Shown here in pieces: positions 8,835 through 16,712 of a DNA stretch of 64,000 nt. Each line of letters begins with the position of its first letter. The stretch's first letter is position 1. The notes under the pieces are model-generated. The model had not been told where the DNA came from and did not search any database. It was given only the letters and a program-made list of their open reading frames with translations. The translations under genes were made by a program, and so were the position numbers. The stretch is from JAHBNG01 sp039028975 (GTDB lineage: Bacteria; Chloroflexota; Anaerolineae; Caldilineales; Caldilineaceae): NCBI GenBank assembly GCA_039028975.1, contig JBCCHB010000016.1, positions 62,001 to 126,000 on the forward strand, given 5' to 3'.

Positions 8835-9486
8835 ATGAGCGAAAAACGACGAGAAGACCGCACAATCTGTATCGCATATCAAAATGAAAGTCACTATGCG
8901 GAGTGCATGTCGTACGGAGAAGCATTCCGGAGTCACTAAGCAGCGGTGTATGAAGCCCATCCGGAATTGCAGCTAGACGAGTTTGGGTCAGAGTACACGC
9001 TTTAGGGTTTCGTGAGCTCGAAAAAACAAGGACTTCAGATGCGGCGACTCAAGCTGAAAGCAAATGGGATAGTCTATCAGGTACGCCCCTCGTTCATGAT
9101 GCCCTACATGATCGGTGAAACGGCCGAAGTGGAGAAGGGCTTGTACCTGTTGCGCTGGGGCGTGCCCTTTGAGGCGTTGAGCTATCTATTTGGTCGAGAT
9201 CCCATGTACTGGTATCGAGCTTATGTCTCGTTGGGTATATACTCAATAGTTGGGACGACAATCGAGGAGCCATCCTTACTGCCCAGCGATGTCTTGGCGG
9301 ATGAGAAGCACACTCGGCGTCAGGGGGAGAAGGTCTATGTAACCACCACTGTGGCCCAAGAATGCATCTTGGGGGCTGACATTGCTGCTGCGGCTGACAC
9401 CGAAGAGCTAACCCAAGGCTATCGCACCTTTCAACAAGAGGCACACCAACTGGATCCGGATTATGCCCCCGACACGGTGAATGCTT
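8835..9486 (+). pseudogene. Decayed transposase, N-terminal part
   Basis: Starting at an ATG at 8835 one frame encodes a recognisable DDE-type transposase N-terminus, with two in-frame stops (TAA at 8937, TAG at 9003). Conserved stretches are VEKGLYLLRWGVPFEALSY, DPMYWYRAYVSLG and VLADEKHTRRQGEKVY. The homology ends at about 9486, where intact relatives continue with a further catalytic segment. I know these sequences from transposases common in Chloroflexota and Cyanobacteria but cannot name the IS family with certainty. The gene is dead. Confidence 0.65.
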
Positions 9487-9543
9487 GTCCAGCCGTTTCA
9501 CCTACTCTGCACCAACTTGGCTATCCGTCTTTTCGCTACTTAC

Positions 9544-9972
9544 TCATTCCACATCCTGAGGCATACACCAACTCGGCTTCCAGGAGACCACCCGGGCAAC
9601 CCATGAATACCGATGGCCCACTGTCTTTGGTGCGTACCTTCCCTTTCTCGACTGCGTCCGGTCCGCCAACGTCTCTGCCTCTGGATGGGGTTCTTCTGTG
9701 CAATCTATACTATACACTTCGTAACCCGCGATCGTTTCTGCATCTGATGGTTGGCAGCGGTATAAGCTATTTCGCACTTCCTCTTCCCACATTTCTCCTT
9801 CATTCAGTACATCGTATATGCTACTGAATTTTCGGCGAAATAAGGGTGATTCGCTTACTCCCACTGGCGACTCTACGTGCTCGCTACTGCTTATCCCATC
9901 TATTAAGTCCAGACTCGCATCGCCTCTTTTGGCGAAGCTTTGGTATACTTCTCTTCCGAATCGTTCGATCAT
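9544..9972 (-). pseudogene. Decayed transposase, N-terminal fragment (second element)
   Basis: On the minus strand an ATG at 9972, with an AAGGAG site just upstream, opens a 142-codon frame starting MIERFGREVYQSFAKRGDAS. It includes ESPLFRRKFSSIYDVL and DCTEEPHPEAETL, typical of the N-terminal third of an IS4/IS701-like DDE transposase. The frame stops right after WCMPQDVE, where intact relatives continue for over 250 residues. It converges with the other transposase fragment, so two elements have collided and lost their 3' parts. Confidence 0.6.
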
Positions 9973-10140
9973 TGGTTGCTCCTTTTTGGCTTGATTTACC
10001 AACCAATTATCGCCGATTCCTTTTCAGTTGTTAACGTTCGCTAACCTTCTTACAGCTCTAAACTCAAGTTGTCATAGTTGAGAATCATCTACCTGCCTGC
10101 AACTGTATTGAATTTTTCTCATATCTATGCCCAACCACAG

Positions 10141-10152
10141 TATAATGAGGGC
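10141..10152 (+). promoter_or_regulatory. -10 element of the MalT-like gene, short or no leader
   Basis: A perfect TATAAT at 10141-10146 lies 6 bases before the ATG at 10153. Transcription would then start at or next to the start codon, giving a leaderless or near-leaderless mRNA. It also argues against the upstream in-frame start at 10078. No good -35 box is seen. Confidence 0.4.
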
Positions 10153-12831
10153 ATGCTACTCTCAACCAAGTTGGAACCACCCCAGATTTCCACGTTTGTA
10201 ATCCCGCGCTTGCGTCTCTTTGAAAGACTTGAGCAGGCGGCAAAAGGTCGGCTGACCCTCGTCACGGCACCGGCAGGGTATGGGAAGTCAACCTTGGTGG
10301 CCCACTGGCTGGCTCTTGAAATTGACCATGTGGAGACTGCTCTGCCTAAAGCTGCTTGGCTGCTGCTTGACGAGTATGATGATGAACCTGTTCGCTTTAT
10401 GCGCTATCTGATCGGGGCGATTCAAGCGCTTGTCCCAGATGTAGGGCAAACGATTCAAGAGAGCTTACAATTAAACCCTGGAACGCCGCTACCCCAAACC
10501 ACAGAAGATATCCTGACCGTTCTCATTAATGAATTGGCTGCGACTACGGCTCCAATGCTCCTCGTATTGGATGATCTTCATCTCGTCACGAACCAGCGGA
10601 TAATCGACGGTGTACAATATTGGATTGAGCACGCGCCTGCAGCCATCCATACCATTCTCATTAGCCGAGATGTTTCTTCCTTACCGGTGGCCCGCTGGCT
10701 GGTCCGGGGACACTGTACTGAAGTGACCGCCAACGATCTCGGCTTTACGAGCGATGAGGCTGCTCAATTTGTGCGCGAAATGTTGCGACTGGACCTGACC
10801 ACTGAACAAATTACCCAATTAACCACCCGCACAGAAGGCTGGATTGCCGGGCTGCAACTCGCCGCACTTTCCCTCCAAAGTACAGATGATCCGGAGGCGT
10901 TGATCGCACGCTTTACGGGCAGCGAACGGCATGTCATGGATTATCTCATCGGCGAAGTTCTGCAGAAGCAACCTGAGGAGCTGCGGAATTTCCTGCTGTA
11001 TACATCGATTCTCAAACGGCTCTCGCCTGAACTCTGCAACAGGGTGACAGGGCTGGATACAAGTTATGAGATCTTGGAGCAGTTGGAAAAACGAAATCTG
11101 TTTCTCGTTCCGCTCGATAATCAGCGAGCATGGTATCGATATCATCCCCTATTTGGTGAGGCCATCCAGGCTCGCCTCTACGGCTCTCAATCTCAGCAGG
11201 TAAAAGAACTGCACATCCGGGCCTATGAATGGTTTATGGAGAATTCACTCTATGAAGAGGCCATGGCGCATGCGTTTAAAGCTGAACTCTATATCAAAGC
11301 TGCTCACTGTTTGGACAAATTAAGCCAGCAGATCCTATGGGATGAGAGTCGATCCATGGCCTTTGTTCATTGGTGTAACCAACTGCCAGAGGCAGTGATT
11401 TATGCGCGGCCTTCTCTAGCCATCTCCTTTGGCTGGGCACAACTTCTATCCGGCCAGTATGACAATTTAGCCGAGTTGACCCAGAGAATGCGCAGCGCTT
11501 GGGTCCAAACCGACTTCGATTTTGAATCCGATCCCCAAATACGAACCGAACTGGCTGTTCTGGAAGCCGAAGTGGGCCTTCATCTTGGCCAGATCGCGCA
11601 AGTCATTCAGATACTCGAGCGAGTGGATCCAGATGTGGAACTCCTGAATTCGTCAACGCAAGCTGTGGCTCAGCAGCTCTATGGCTACGCCTATCGGCTG
11701 GATGGCAAAGTTCAGGCGGCAAAAACAGCCCTTTATCAATCCATTCGCTTAAGCCAACAGCTACGCCAAAAGTCTGTCTGGCTCTACGCCCATACCGATC
11801 TGACCGAGACCCATACGATGGCTGGCGAGCTTTCTGAGGCAGAAGCAGTTTGTCGGACAGTGATACAGTATAATCATCTGAATCCTCTCTCTTATCCATA
11901 TTTGAATTTGGCTCACGTTCTATACCTTGAGAATCGCCTTGTCGATGCGACGGATGCAGTTCAGCGTGGCTTAGCATTATGCACCCAGTATCGATGGGCT
12001 ACCCAATATGGATTCATGATCCAGGCCTCGATCCACTATCTGCAGGGAAAATGGGAAGATGTGGAACAATTCATTGAGCGTATTGATCAGCTCTCTTCAC
12101 CTAATCTATCACCTAGGCGCCAAGCCCGCATTGAAACATTCAAAGTCAGACAATATCTGTTACATGATGAACCAGAGAGAGCGTCTATGTGGTCAGCAAC
12201 CTACCGACAGCACGCTGACGCCATTCCCCGATATCAGCTTCACACCATGGACGTGACCTTTGGTCGCTATCAGCTTGCGGTAAATCCTCCCGCTGCAATG
12301 GATACCCTGCAACTCCTTCGCACAACTGCTGAGAGTGAAGGCTGGATCGAAAGTCTAATTGAAATCAACATTTTATTGGCATTGGTTTACCAACTAGAGT
12401 CATTGAGCGGGTTGGCCCAGGAGGCACTATATCGGGCGCTTACGTTGTCAAGACCCGAAAATATCATTGCCCCTTTTCTCGTTGAAGGAGCCAAAATTGT
12501 CCCCCTTTTGCGCCTTGCTGCAAAAGAAGAAGCTCACCAATCATTTGTTGGTCAATTACAAGCATCATTCTTACAGCCTACTGTCAACGCTACTCCATCC
12601 CCATCCCAGCCTCTGGTTGAACCGCTGACTCGGCGGGAACTAGACGTGTTGAAGATGATGGCTACAGGCCTCTCTAATCCAGAAATCGCCGAGCATCTCA
12701 TTATTGCTACTGGGACTGTCGCCAAACACACTAACAATATTTTTGGCAAACTAGAGGTGCGCAACCGCACGGAAGCAACCCAGCGCGCCCAAGAATTGGG
12801 TTTGATCAATCGTGTATCAGTAAATGAATAA
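10153..12831 (+). CDS. MalT-type LuxR-family ATP-dependent transcriptional regulator
   Basis: 892 residues from the chosen ATG. The N-terminus LLSTKLEPP and a P-loop APAGYGKSTLV near residue 40 start a STAND AAA module, with Walker B-like LLVLDDLH near 140. A TPR/MalT-helical region spans about 340-800. The C-terminal 60 residues are a LuxR/GerE helix-turn-helix (LTRRELDVLKMMATGLSNPEI). Such proteins bind an inducer in the helical domain, oligomerise with ATP, and activate promoters of nearby genes. The next gene begins 14 bp after the stop, so it may be a target or co-transcribed, but that gene is frameshifted. The frame can be extended upstream to 10078, without conserved sequence. Confidence 0.85.
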   Translation: MLLSTKLEPPQISTFVIPRLRLFERLEQAAKGRLTLVTAPAGYGKSTLVAHWLALEIDHVETALPKAAWLLLDEYDDEPVRFMRYLIGAIQALVPDVGQTIQESLQLNPGTPLPQTTEDILTVLINELAATTAPMLLVLDDLHLVTNQRIIDGVQYWIEHAPAAIHTILISRDVSSLPVARWLVRGHCTEVTANDLGFTSDEAAQFVREMLRLDLTTEQITQLTTRTEGWIAGLQLAALSLQSTDDPEALIARFTGSERHVMDYLIGEVLQKQPEELRNFLLYTSILKRLSPELCNRVTGLDTSYEILEQLEKRNLFLVPLDNQRAWYRYHPLFGEAIQARLYGSQSQQVKELHIRAYEWFMENSLYEEAMAHAFKAELYIKAAHCLDKLSQQILWDESRSMAFVHWCNQLPEAVIYARPSLAISFGWAQLLSGQYDNLAELTQRMRSAWVQTDFDFESDPQIRTELAVLEAEVGLHLGQIAQVIQILERVDPDVELLNSSTQAVAQQLYGYAYRLDGKVQAAKTALYQSIRLSQQLRQKSVWLYAHTDLTETHTMAGELSEAEAVCRTVIQYNHLNPLSYPYLNLAHVLYLENRLVDATDAVQRGLALCTQYRWATQYGFMIQASIHYLQGKWEDVEQFIERIDQLSSPNLSPRRQARIETFKVRQYLLHDEPERASMWSATYRQHADAIPRYQLHTMDVTFGRYQLAVNPPAAMDTLQLLRTTAESEGWIESLIEINILLALVYQLESLSGLAQEALYRALTLSRPENIIAPFLVEGAKIVPLLRLAAKEEAHQSFVGQLQASFLQPTVNATPSPSQPLVEPLTRRELDVLKMMATGLSNPEIAEHLIIATGTVAKHTNNIFGKLEVRNRTEATQRAQELGLINRVSVNE

Positions 12832-12844
12832 AGGAGGTTACTGC

Positions 12845-13853
12845 ATGAGCAAAAAAACTCGACATCCCCACATCTGCAAGATCGAGACGAGTTGATCGCC
12901 GCCTTAAAGTTTGCTTCGATCATTGAACAGATGCTTGCATCTGAATACCTGTTCGCGGCTTTCTCGGCCAAAAAAAGTTTGAAAGATTACTCCAAAGAGA
13001 TCAACAATCCTACTATCCGTCTACTCATGCATATTTCGACCGAGAGGATATTGAAGAACGGTTTGGTATTTTCGTTAGCCGCGTCGACGTAGATGGAAAT
13101 CCTTATAGCCCTGGAACGGATGCACTAGTTGGTGGGAGAGTTCGCTGGTTGCCAGTTGGAGACTCGGCCCAAGGACCCCGCTTCGAGCTTCGAAATACCA
13201 TCATCTTCAACCCAGGCAACAACAACGGAATTTTTATGCCAGTCGATCCGTTCCATATTATGATCGAAGGGAATGATGGTGTGCGCATCGGCCGTGATGA
13301 TCCACTCAACCCTAAGGATCCCGAACAGAAAATATGGGAGATCAGCGATTCGGATATCTACAAACGTCGTTGTCCTCGTGAATTCAATTCCGATGCTGAT
13401 GAGGCTCTCCAAGCAATCGGACTGAAGACAACCGACCAGGCCTCTCCCTATCTCAGCTACTTTCAGAAGCGCAAAGAGTGGTTGGAACTGGAACTTTCAC
13501 AGGTTGAAACGAAGATTGCCGCCTGTCGCCCTGGCGAAAGCAGCGCCGCATACCTTGCCGATCTTGAGGTGCAACGAGGCGCTTATCTGAATCGACTTTA
13601 TATCATCCGAGAGTTCACGAGCAATGCCGTCAGCGATCGCCTCGGCAACCGCCTCGGGCTCATGGCGCGTTGGGAGCATGACCTCCTGGGGACAAAGATT
13701 ACGACTGAAGGCATCGAATACCTTGGCGGGACCATTCTCACAGGATCCAACGATGAATGGCGGACGTCCTATTGGATGGGCTCATTCGACGGTGATACGA
13801 TGCGAGGATACATGCGCGGTTTCTTGCAAGTTCCCTTTACAAAGATTTTATAA
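12845..13853 (+). pseudogene. Frameshifted ferritin-like / unknown fusion gene
   Basis: A strong GGAGG site precedes the ATG at 12845. The first frame stops after 16 codons (TGA at 12893-12895). A shift of -1 at an A7 run (12851-12857) restores a frame encoding ELIAALKFASIIEQML and ASEYLFAAFSAKK, which looks like the first helix of ferritin-like proteins. A second -1 shift is needed between the A7 run at 12970-12976 and about 13040 to enter the 13149-13853 frame. That part contains EDIEERFGIFVSRVDVDG, a coiled-coil stretch near 13470-13620 and a C-terminal beta-rich segment that I do not recognise. It could be a pseudogene, a deletion fusion, or the result of two homopolymer base-call errors. 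Confidence 0.5.
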
Positions 13854-13944
13854 TGAAGCAGGATCAAATAAGACTAGAAACTTCGACCCTGTTAACTCAA
13901 GTACCTGAGATCTCTCGTTGGGTTTTATTTGATCCTGCTTCATT
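13852..13944. repeat. Perfect 20-bp inverted repeat over the stop codon
   Basis: The arms 13852-13871 and 13925-13944 are exact reverse complements (AATGAAGCAGGATCAAATAA and its complement), separated by 53 bp. One further pair (13851/13945) extends it. The left arm overlaps the TAA stop of the preceding gene. There is no T-run after the right arm, so it is not a typical terminator. It may be the ends of a small inserted element. Confidence 0.7.
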
Positions 13945-14227
13945 AGCGGATCGTTTATCTGCCTATCTCCTCTGGCCCTCTAAGAATAAACGCCCTAAAT
14001 AAACGATTTAGGCTGCTGCTGCACCCCCATTACCTTCTATACTATACCTCGTCGTTTGATTTGAATTTTCACATACGTATCGATCGTGTCGATGGCCAGA
14101 AAAGTTCTGTCTTCCCCTTTTGAAGGTATCCAAAGTAGATTGGATAAGAGTCGGGACAAGACTTTTCTGGTGGGATATAGTTTGCCAGGTTGGTAGATTT
14201 CACCTGGTTACCTATAAAAGGGTATCT
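13945..14227. repeat. Spacer with two dispersed-repeat copies
   Basis: Holds a 19-bp sequence AAATAAACGATTTAGGCTG (13997-14015), found again at 31539-31557 with related flanking bases, and a 79-bp element (14094-14172) with a second copy at 29333-29411. No gene is supported here; the apparent start codon at 14120 for the next frame lies inside the 79-bp element. Confidence 0.6.
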
Positions 14228-14770
14228 ATGAGTATGTTCCTTCAATCCATCCCAATGACTTTGCAAAGCCAAAGCTGGTCAATCCGGCAATGGACTTCTG
14301 CTCCGCTTCGTTTAGAGACAGCTACGAAATTGCAGGCACCATCAACAGACATTTTCTTCTGCCTGACTGATCCGAAGCAGATGTGCGGCATTTTTTCGTG
14401 GATGCACGATATTACCGTCGACAATCGGGCGGCTACCGAAGCAAATGGGCTTGGTGCAAAACGATCTTGTTATTTTGGCAATGGAATGGTTTTAGAAGAG
14501 ATCATTGTCGGGTGGCAACCGCCCCACCGCTATGCTTACCGTGGCGTGGATGAGACCCATCCATTTGGCATGATTGGACATCTTGGTATCATTGAGTGTC
14601 GACCAGAAGAGGGGGGGACCCTCCTACTTTGGCAACATTACTTTGAACATTCAAATCCAAAGGCAATGCTGGAGCATCTGACTACTAGTGTTCAGACGGC
14701 CATCAATAGCCTGATTGAACGATTTAATAGATCGCAAACTGTTGAAGAGGTAATTAGAAAGGACAAATAG
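14228..14770 (+). CDS. SRPBCC (START/Bet v 1-like) family protein
   Basis: About 180 residues from the ATG at 14228; 14234 and 14252 are alternatives. The frame is open upstream to 14120, but that part is dispersed-repeat DNA. The core pattern fits a polyketide-cyclase/START-like helix-grip fold: a first strand (LRLETATKLQAP) with a following helix (TDIFFCLTD), the central strands (LEEIIVGWQPPHRYAY), and a long C-terminal helix (LTTSVQTAINSLIERF). These bind hydrophobic ligands; the ligand cannot be told from sequence. It lies one base before another SRPBCC gene, so the two probably form an operon. Confidence 0.65.
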   Translation: MSMFLQSIPMTLQSQSWSIRQWTSAPLRLETATKLQAPSTDIFFCLTDPKQMCGIFSWMHDITVDNRAATEANGLGAKRSCYFGNGMVLEEIIVGWQPPHRYAYRGVDETHPFGMIGHLGIIECRPEEGGTLLLWQHYFEHSNPKAMLEHLTTSVQTAINSLIERFNRSQTVEEVIRKDK

Positions 14771-14771
14771 C

Positions 14772-15284
14772 ATGTCTAAGGTAACACGAGAAGTACGGAT
14801 CAACGCACCGAAGGAAAAGGTTTGGGATATTTTGGCCGACTTTGGCGATATTTCTGTCTTCAATCCATCCGTTCCCAATTCATATCTAACGAATGATCAG
14901 AATGGAGGCGTTGGCTCACAACGTCATTGTGATCTAGCGGCATCTGGGGCTTCAATTGAAGAGCGGATCGTCGAATGGGTTGATGGCGAAAAGATGGTCA
15001 TTGAAATCTATGAGGGCAAGAAGACACCGCCATTCAAAACGGCCTTCGCCTCCATTTCGGTACATGAAGCTGGCCCCAATGCATCTATTGTGCGCGGGAC
15101 ATTGGACTATACGCTAAAATTTGGTCCACTCGGTGCACTCATGGACATGGCTTTGGTCAAGCCTCAATTTGGTAAAGCATGGGAGGGTCTCTTTGCAGGG
15201 TTGAAACATTACGCAGAAACGGGGCAGGCTGTCGATGGGCTGAAAGGGTTAGATTTTAGCTCTGTGCAGGTTGTTCCAGCCTGA
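14772..15284 (+). CDS. SRPBCC family protein
   Basis: 170 residues beginning SKVTREVRINAPKEKVWDIL, the usual first strand and helix of the SRPBCC/polyketide cyclase 2 group. GGVGSQRHCDLAASG and a C-terminal long helix (LFAGLKHYAETGQ) complete the fold. It is a soluble cytosolic lipid- or aromatic-binding protein with no predicted catalytic residues. Its start is 1 bp after the previous stop. A third member of the family lies at 29716. Confidence 0.75.
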   Translation: MSKVTREVRINAPKEKVWDILADFGDISVFNPSVPNSYLTNDQNGGVGSQRHCDLAASGASIEERIVEWVDGEKMVIEIYEGKKTPPFKTAFASISVHEAGPNASIVRGTLDYTLKFGPLGALMDMALVKPQFGKAWEGLFAGLKHYAETGQAVDGLKGLDFSSVQVVPA

Positions 15285-15414
15285 ATCGTGGTAATTTGAC
15301 GAACATTATCCAAGCTCATCGGCCGACAGTGTGCAACTTGATACCTTCATAATCTAATTGAAGTCGAACTGCACACTTTGCCCAGATGAGCCAATATCAA
15401 TTTGGGAGATAGCA

Positions 15415-16449
15415 ATGACTTTTACTTACAAAAGTAACCTGATGACGAGCTTGGCCATGGCGTTGGTCCTCTTGCTTAGCGCTTGTACCATTCAATTGGT
15501 CGAGCCCAACGCCACAGTGGAGAACGCTGAAACAGAAGAAGGCGGTCTCTTCAATCTTCCCCCGATTGAAATTTCGGCTGAGATGCCCTACGAGACCCAA
15601 TTTGTCGAAGTGCTTGGCTCGCAAATGGCCTTTGTAGAAGCTGGCGAGGGCGACCCCATCCTCTTCCTGCATGGTAACCCAACATCCAAGTATCTTTGGC
15701 GCAACATAATGCCTTGGTTAGAGGGGCAAGGTCGGGTCATTGCACCCGACTTGATTGGTATGGGTGAATCGGATAAGCCTGATATCGGGTACACATTTGC
15801 TGAACATAGCGAATATATTGATGGGTTCATTGAGACTTTAGGACTGGAAAACATCACGTTGGTTATCCACGATTGGGGTTCTGGTTTAGGCTTCGACTAC
15901 GCACACCGCAATCCTGATAATGTCAAGGGTATTGCCTTTATGGAAGCCGTGGTTGCACCAGCGATGCCAGCTTCCTTTGAGACCATGCCACCCAACTTGG
16001 CTGAATTCTTCCAAGCCATGCGGACCGAAGGGATGGGCGAAGAGATGGTGCTGAACCAGAACATGTTTGTGGAGCAGGTATTGCCTAGTAGCGTCGCCCG
16101 TGGATTAACGGAAGCCGAAATGACCCATTATCGAGCACCCTATCCTGATGTTGAAAGCCGCAAACCTGTATTGGTTTGGCCCCGCCAGGTACCGATTGAC
16201 GGCGAACCGGCAGACGTGGTCGAACGGGTCAACGCCTACAACGAATGGCTAACCACAACTGACCTACCCAAGCTACATCTCTATGCCTCGCCCGGCGCGC
16301 TTCTGCCACCAGAGACAGTACCATTTTTGCAGCAGACTTTGCCCAACTACGAAGCAGTGTTCGTCGGCCAAGGCATTCACTTTATCCAGGAAGATCACCC
16401 TGAGGCCATTGGCCGGAACATCAGTGACTGGGTTCGACGGATTCAATAG
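15415..16449 (+). CDS. Haloalkane dehalogenase-like alpha/beta hydrolase, lipoprotein
   Basis: 344 residues from the ATG at 15415, preceded by GGGAG; the frame is open upstream to 15358 without conserved sequence. A hydrophobic segment ends in the lipobox LLSAC, so the protein should be exported and lipid-anchored. The body matches haloalkane dehalogenases: oxyanion/halide Asn in HGNPTSKYLWRN, GMGESDKPD, the nucleophile Asp-Trp in VIHDWGSGLG, and the catalytic His in GIHFIQEDH. These cleave carbon-halogen bonds by an alkyl-enzyme ester. Most relatives are cytosolic or lack a lipobox, so the anchor is unusual. Substrate is unknown; an epoxide-hydrolase activity is possible but the halide-binding Trp argues for dehalogenase. 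Confidence 0.75.
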   Translation: MTFTYKSNLMTSLAMALVLLLSACTIQLVEPNATVENAETEEGGLFNLPPIEISAEMPYETQFVEVLGSQMAFVEAGEGDPILFLHGNPTSKYLWRNIMPWLEGQGRVIAPDLIGMGESDKPDIGYTFAEHSEYIDGFIETLGLENITLVIHDWGSGLGFDYAHRNPDNVKGIAFMEAVVAPAMPASFETMPPNLAEFFQAMRTEGMGEEMVLNQNMFVEQVLPSSVARGLTEAEMTHYRAPYPDVESRKPVLVWPRQVPIDGEPADVVERVNAYNEWLTTTDLPKLHLYASPGALLPPETVPFLQQTLPNYEAVFVGQGIHFIQEDHPEAIGRNISDWVRRIQ

Positions 16450-16544
16450 AGATCGCTGACGCCGTCCCCTGGATGCTTTCCGACGAGTCAAGTTATGTTA
16501 CAGGCGCAGTGATTCCCGTAGACGGGGGAATGTTGGCCATGTAG
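16449..16544 (+). pseudogene. C-terminal remnant of a short-chain dehydrogenase (SDR)
   Basis: A 31-codon stretch in the -1 frame relative to the dehalogenase encodes EIADAVPWMLSDESSYVTG then AVIPVDGGM and a stop. This is the standard C-terminal signature of classical SDR oxidoreductases (the segment after the active site helix). No start or Rossmann domain precedes it. It is the tail of a lost gene, probably deleted when the dehalogenase gene was joined here. Confidence 0.65.
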
Positions 16545-16566
16545 CGTAGTGACGAAAAGTTTGATG

Positions 16567-16598
16567 AGACGCTTCGATTGTGAATCAACGAAGCGTCT
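16567..16598. terminator. Hairpin between convergent units
   Basis: A perfect 10-bp stem (AGACGCTTCG, 16567-16576, with its complement 16589-16598) and a 12-base loop, followed on the plus strand by TTTG. It lies between the SDR remnant and the end of the convergent NB-ARC gene and may terminate both. The T-run is short, so the call is moderate. Confidence 0.45.
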
Positions 16599-16712
16599 TT
16601 GAACATTTGTCATTGTATCCACTCTGTCATTGTCGTGTTATCTTGTTCATACCGTAGAGGGTGTTTCCCTTTTACCTACAATGAAAGCTATCTCTTTGTA
16701 TTTTGTATCGCC

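Noticed and set aside
10078..10152. Upstream start of the MalT-like protein
   Set aside because: The added 25 residues are not conserved-looking, and a perfect -10 box lies between this start and the ATG at 10153.
13624..13908. Open frame overlapping the end of the broken gene
   Set aside because: It lies in a different frame of the 13149-13853 coding stretch and runs into the inverted repeat; no homology.
14120..14227. N-terminal extension of the SRPBCC protein from 14120
   Set aside because: The region is part of the 79-bp repeat and the encoded residues resemble no SRPBCC start.
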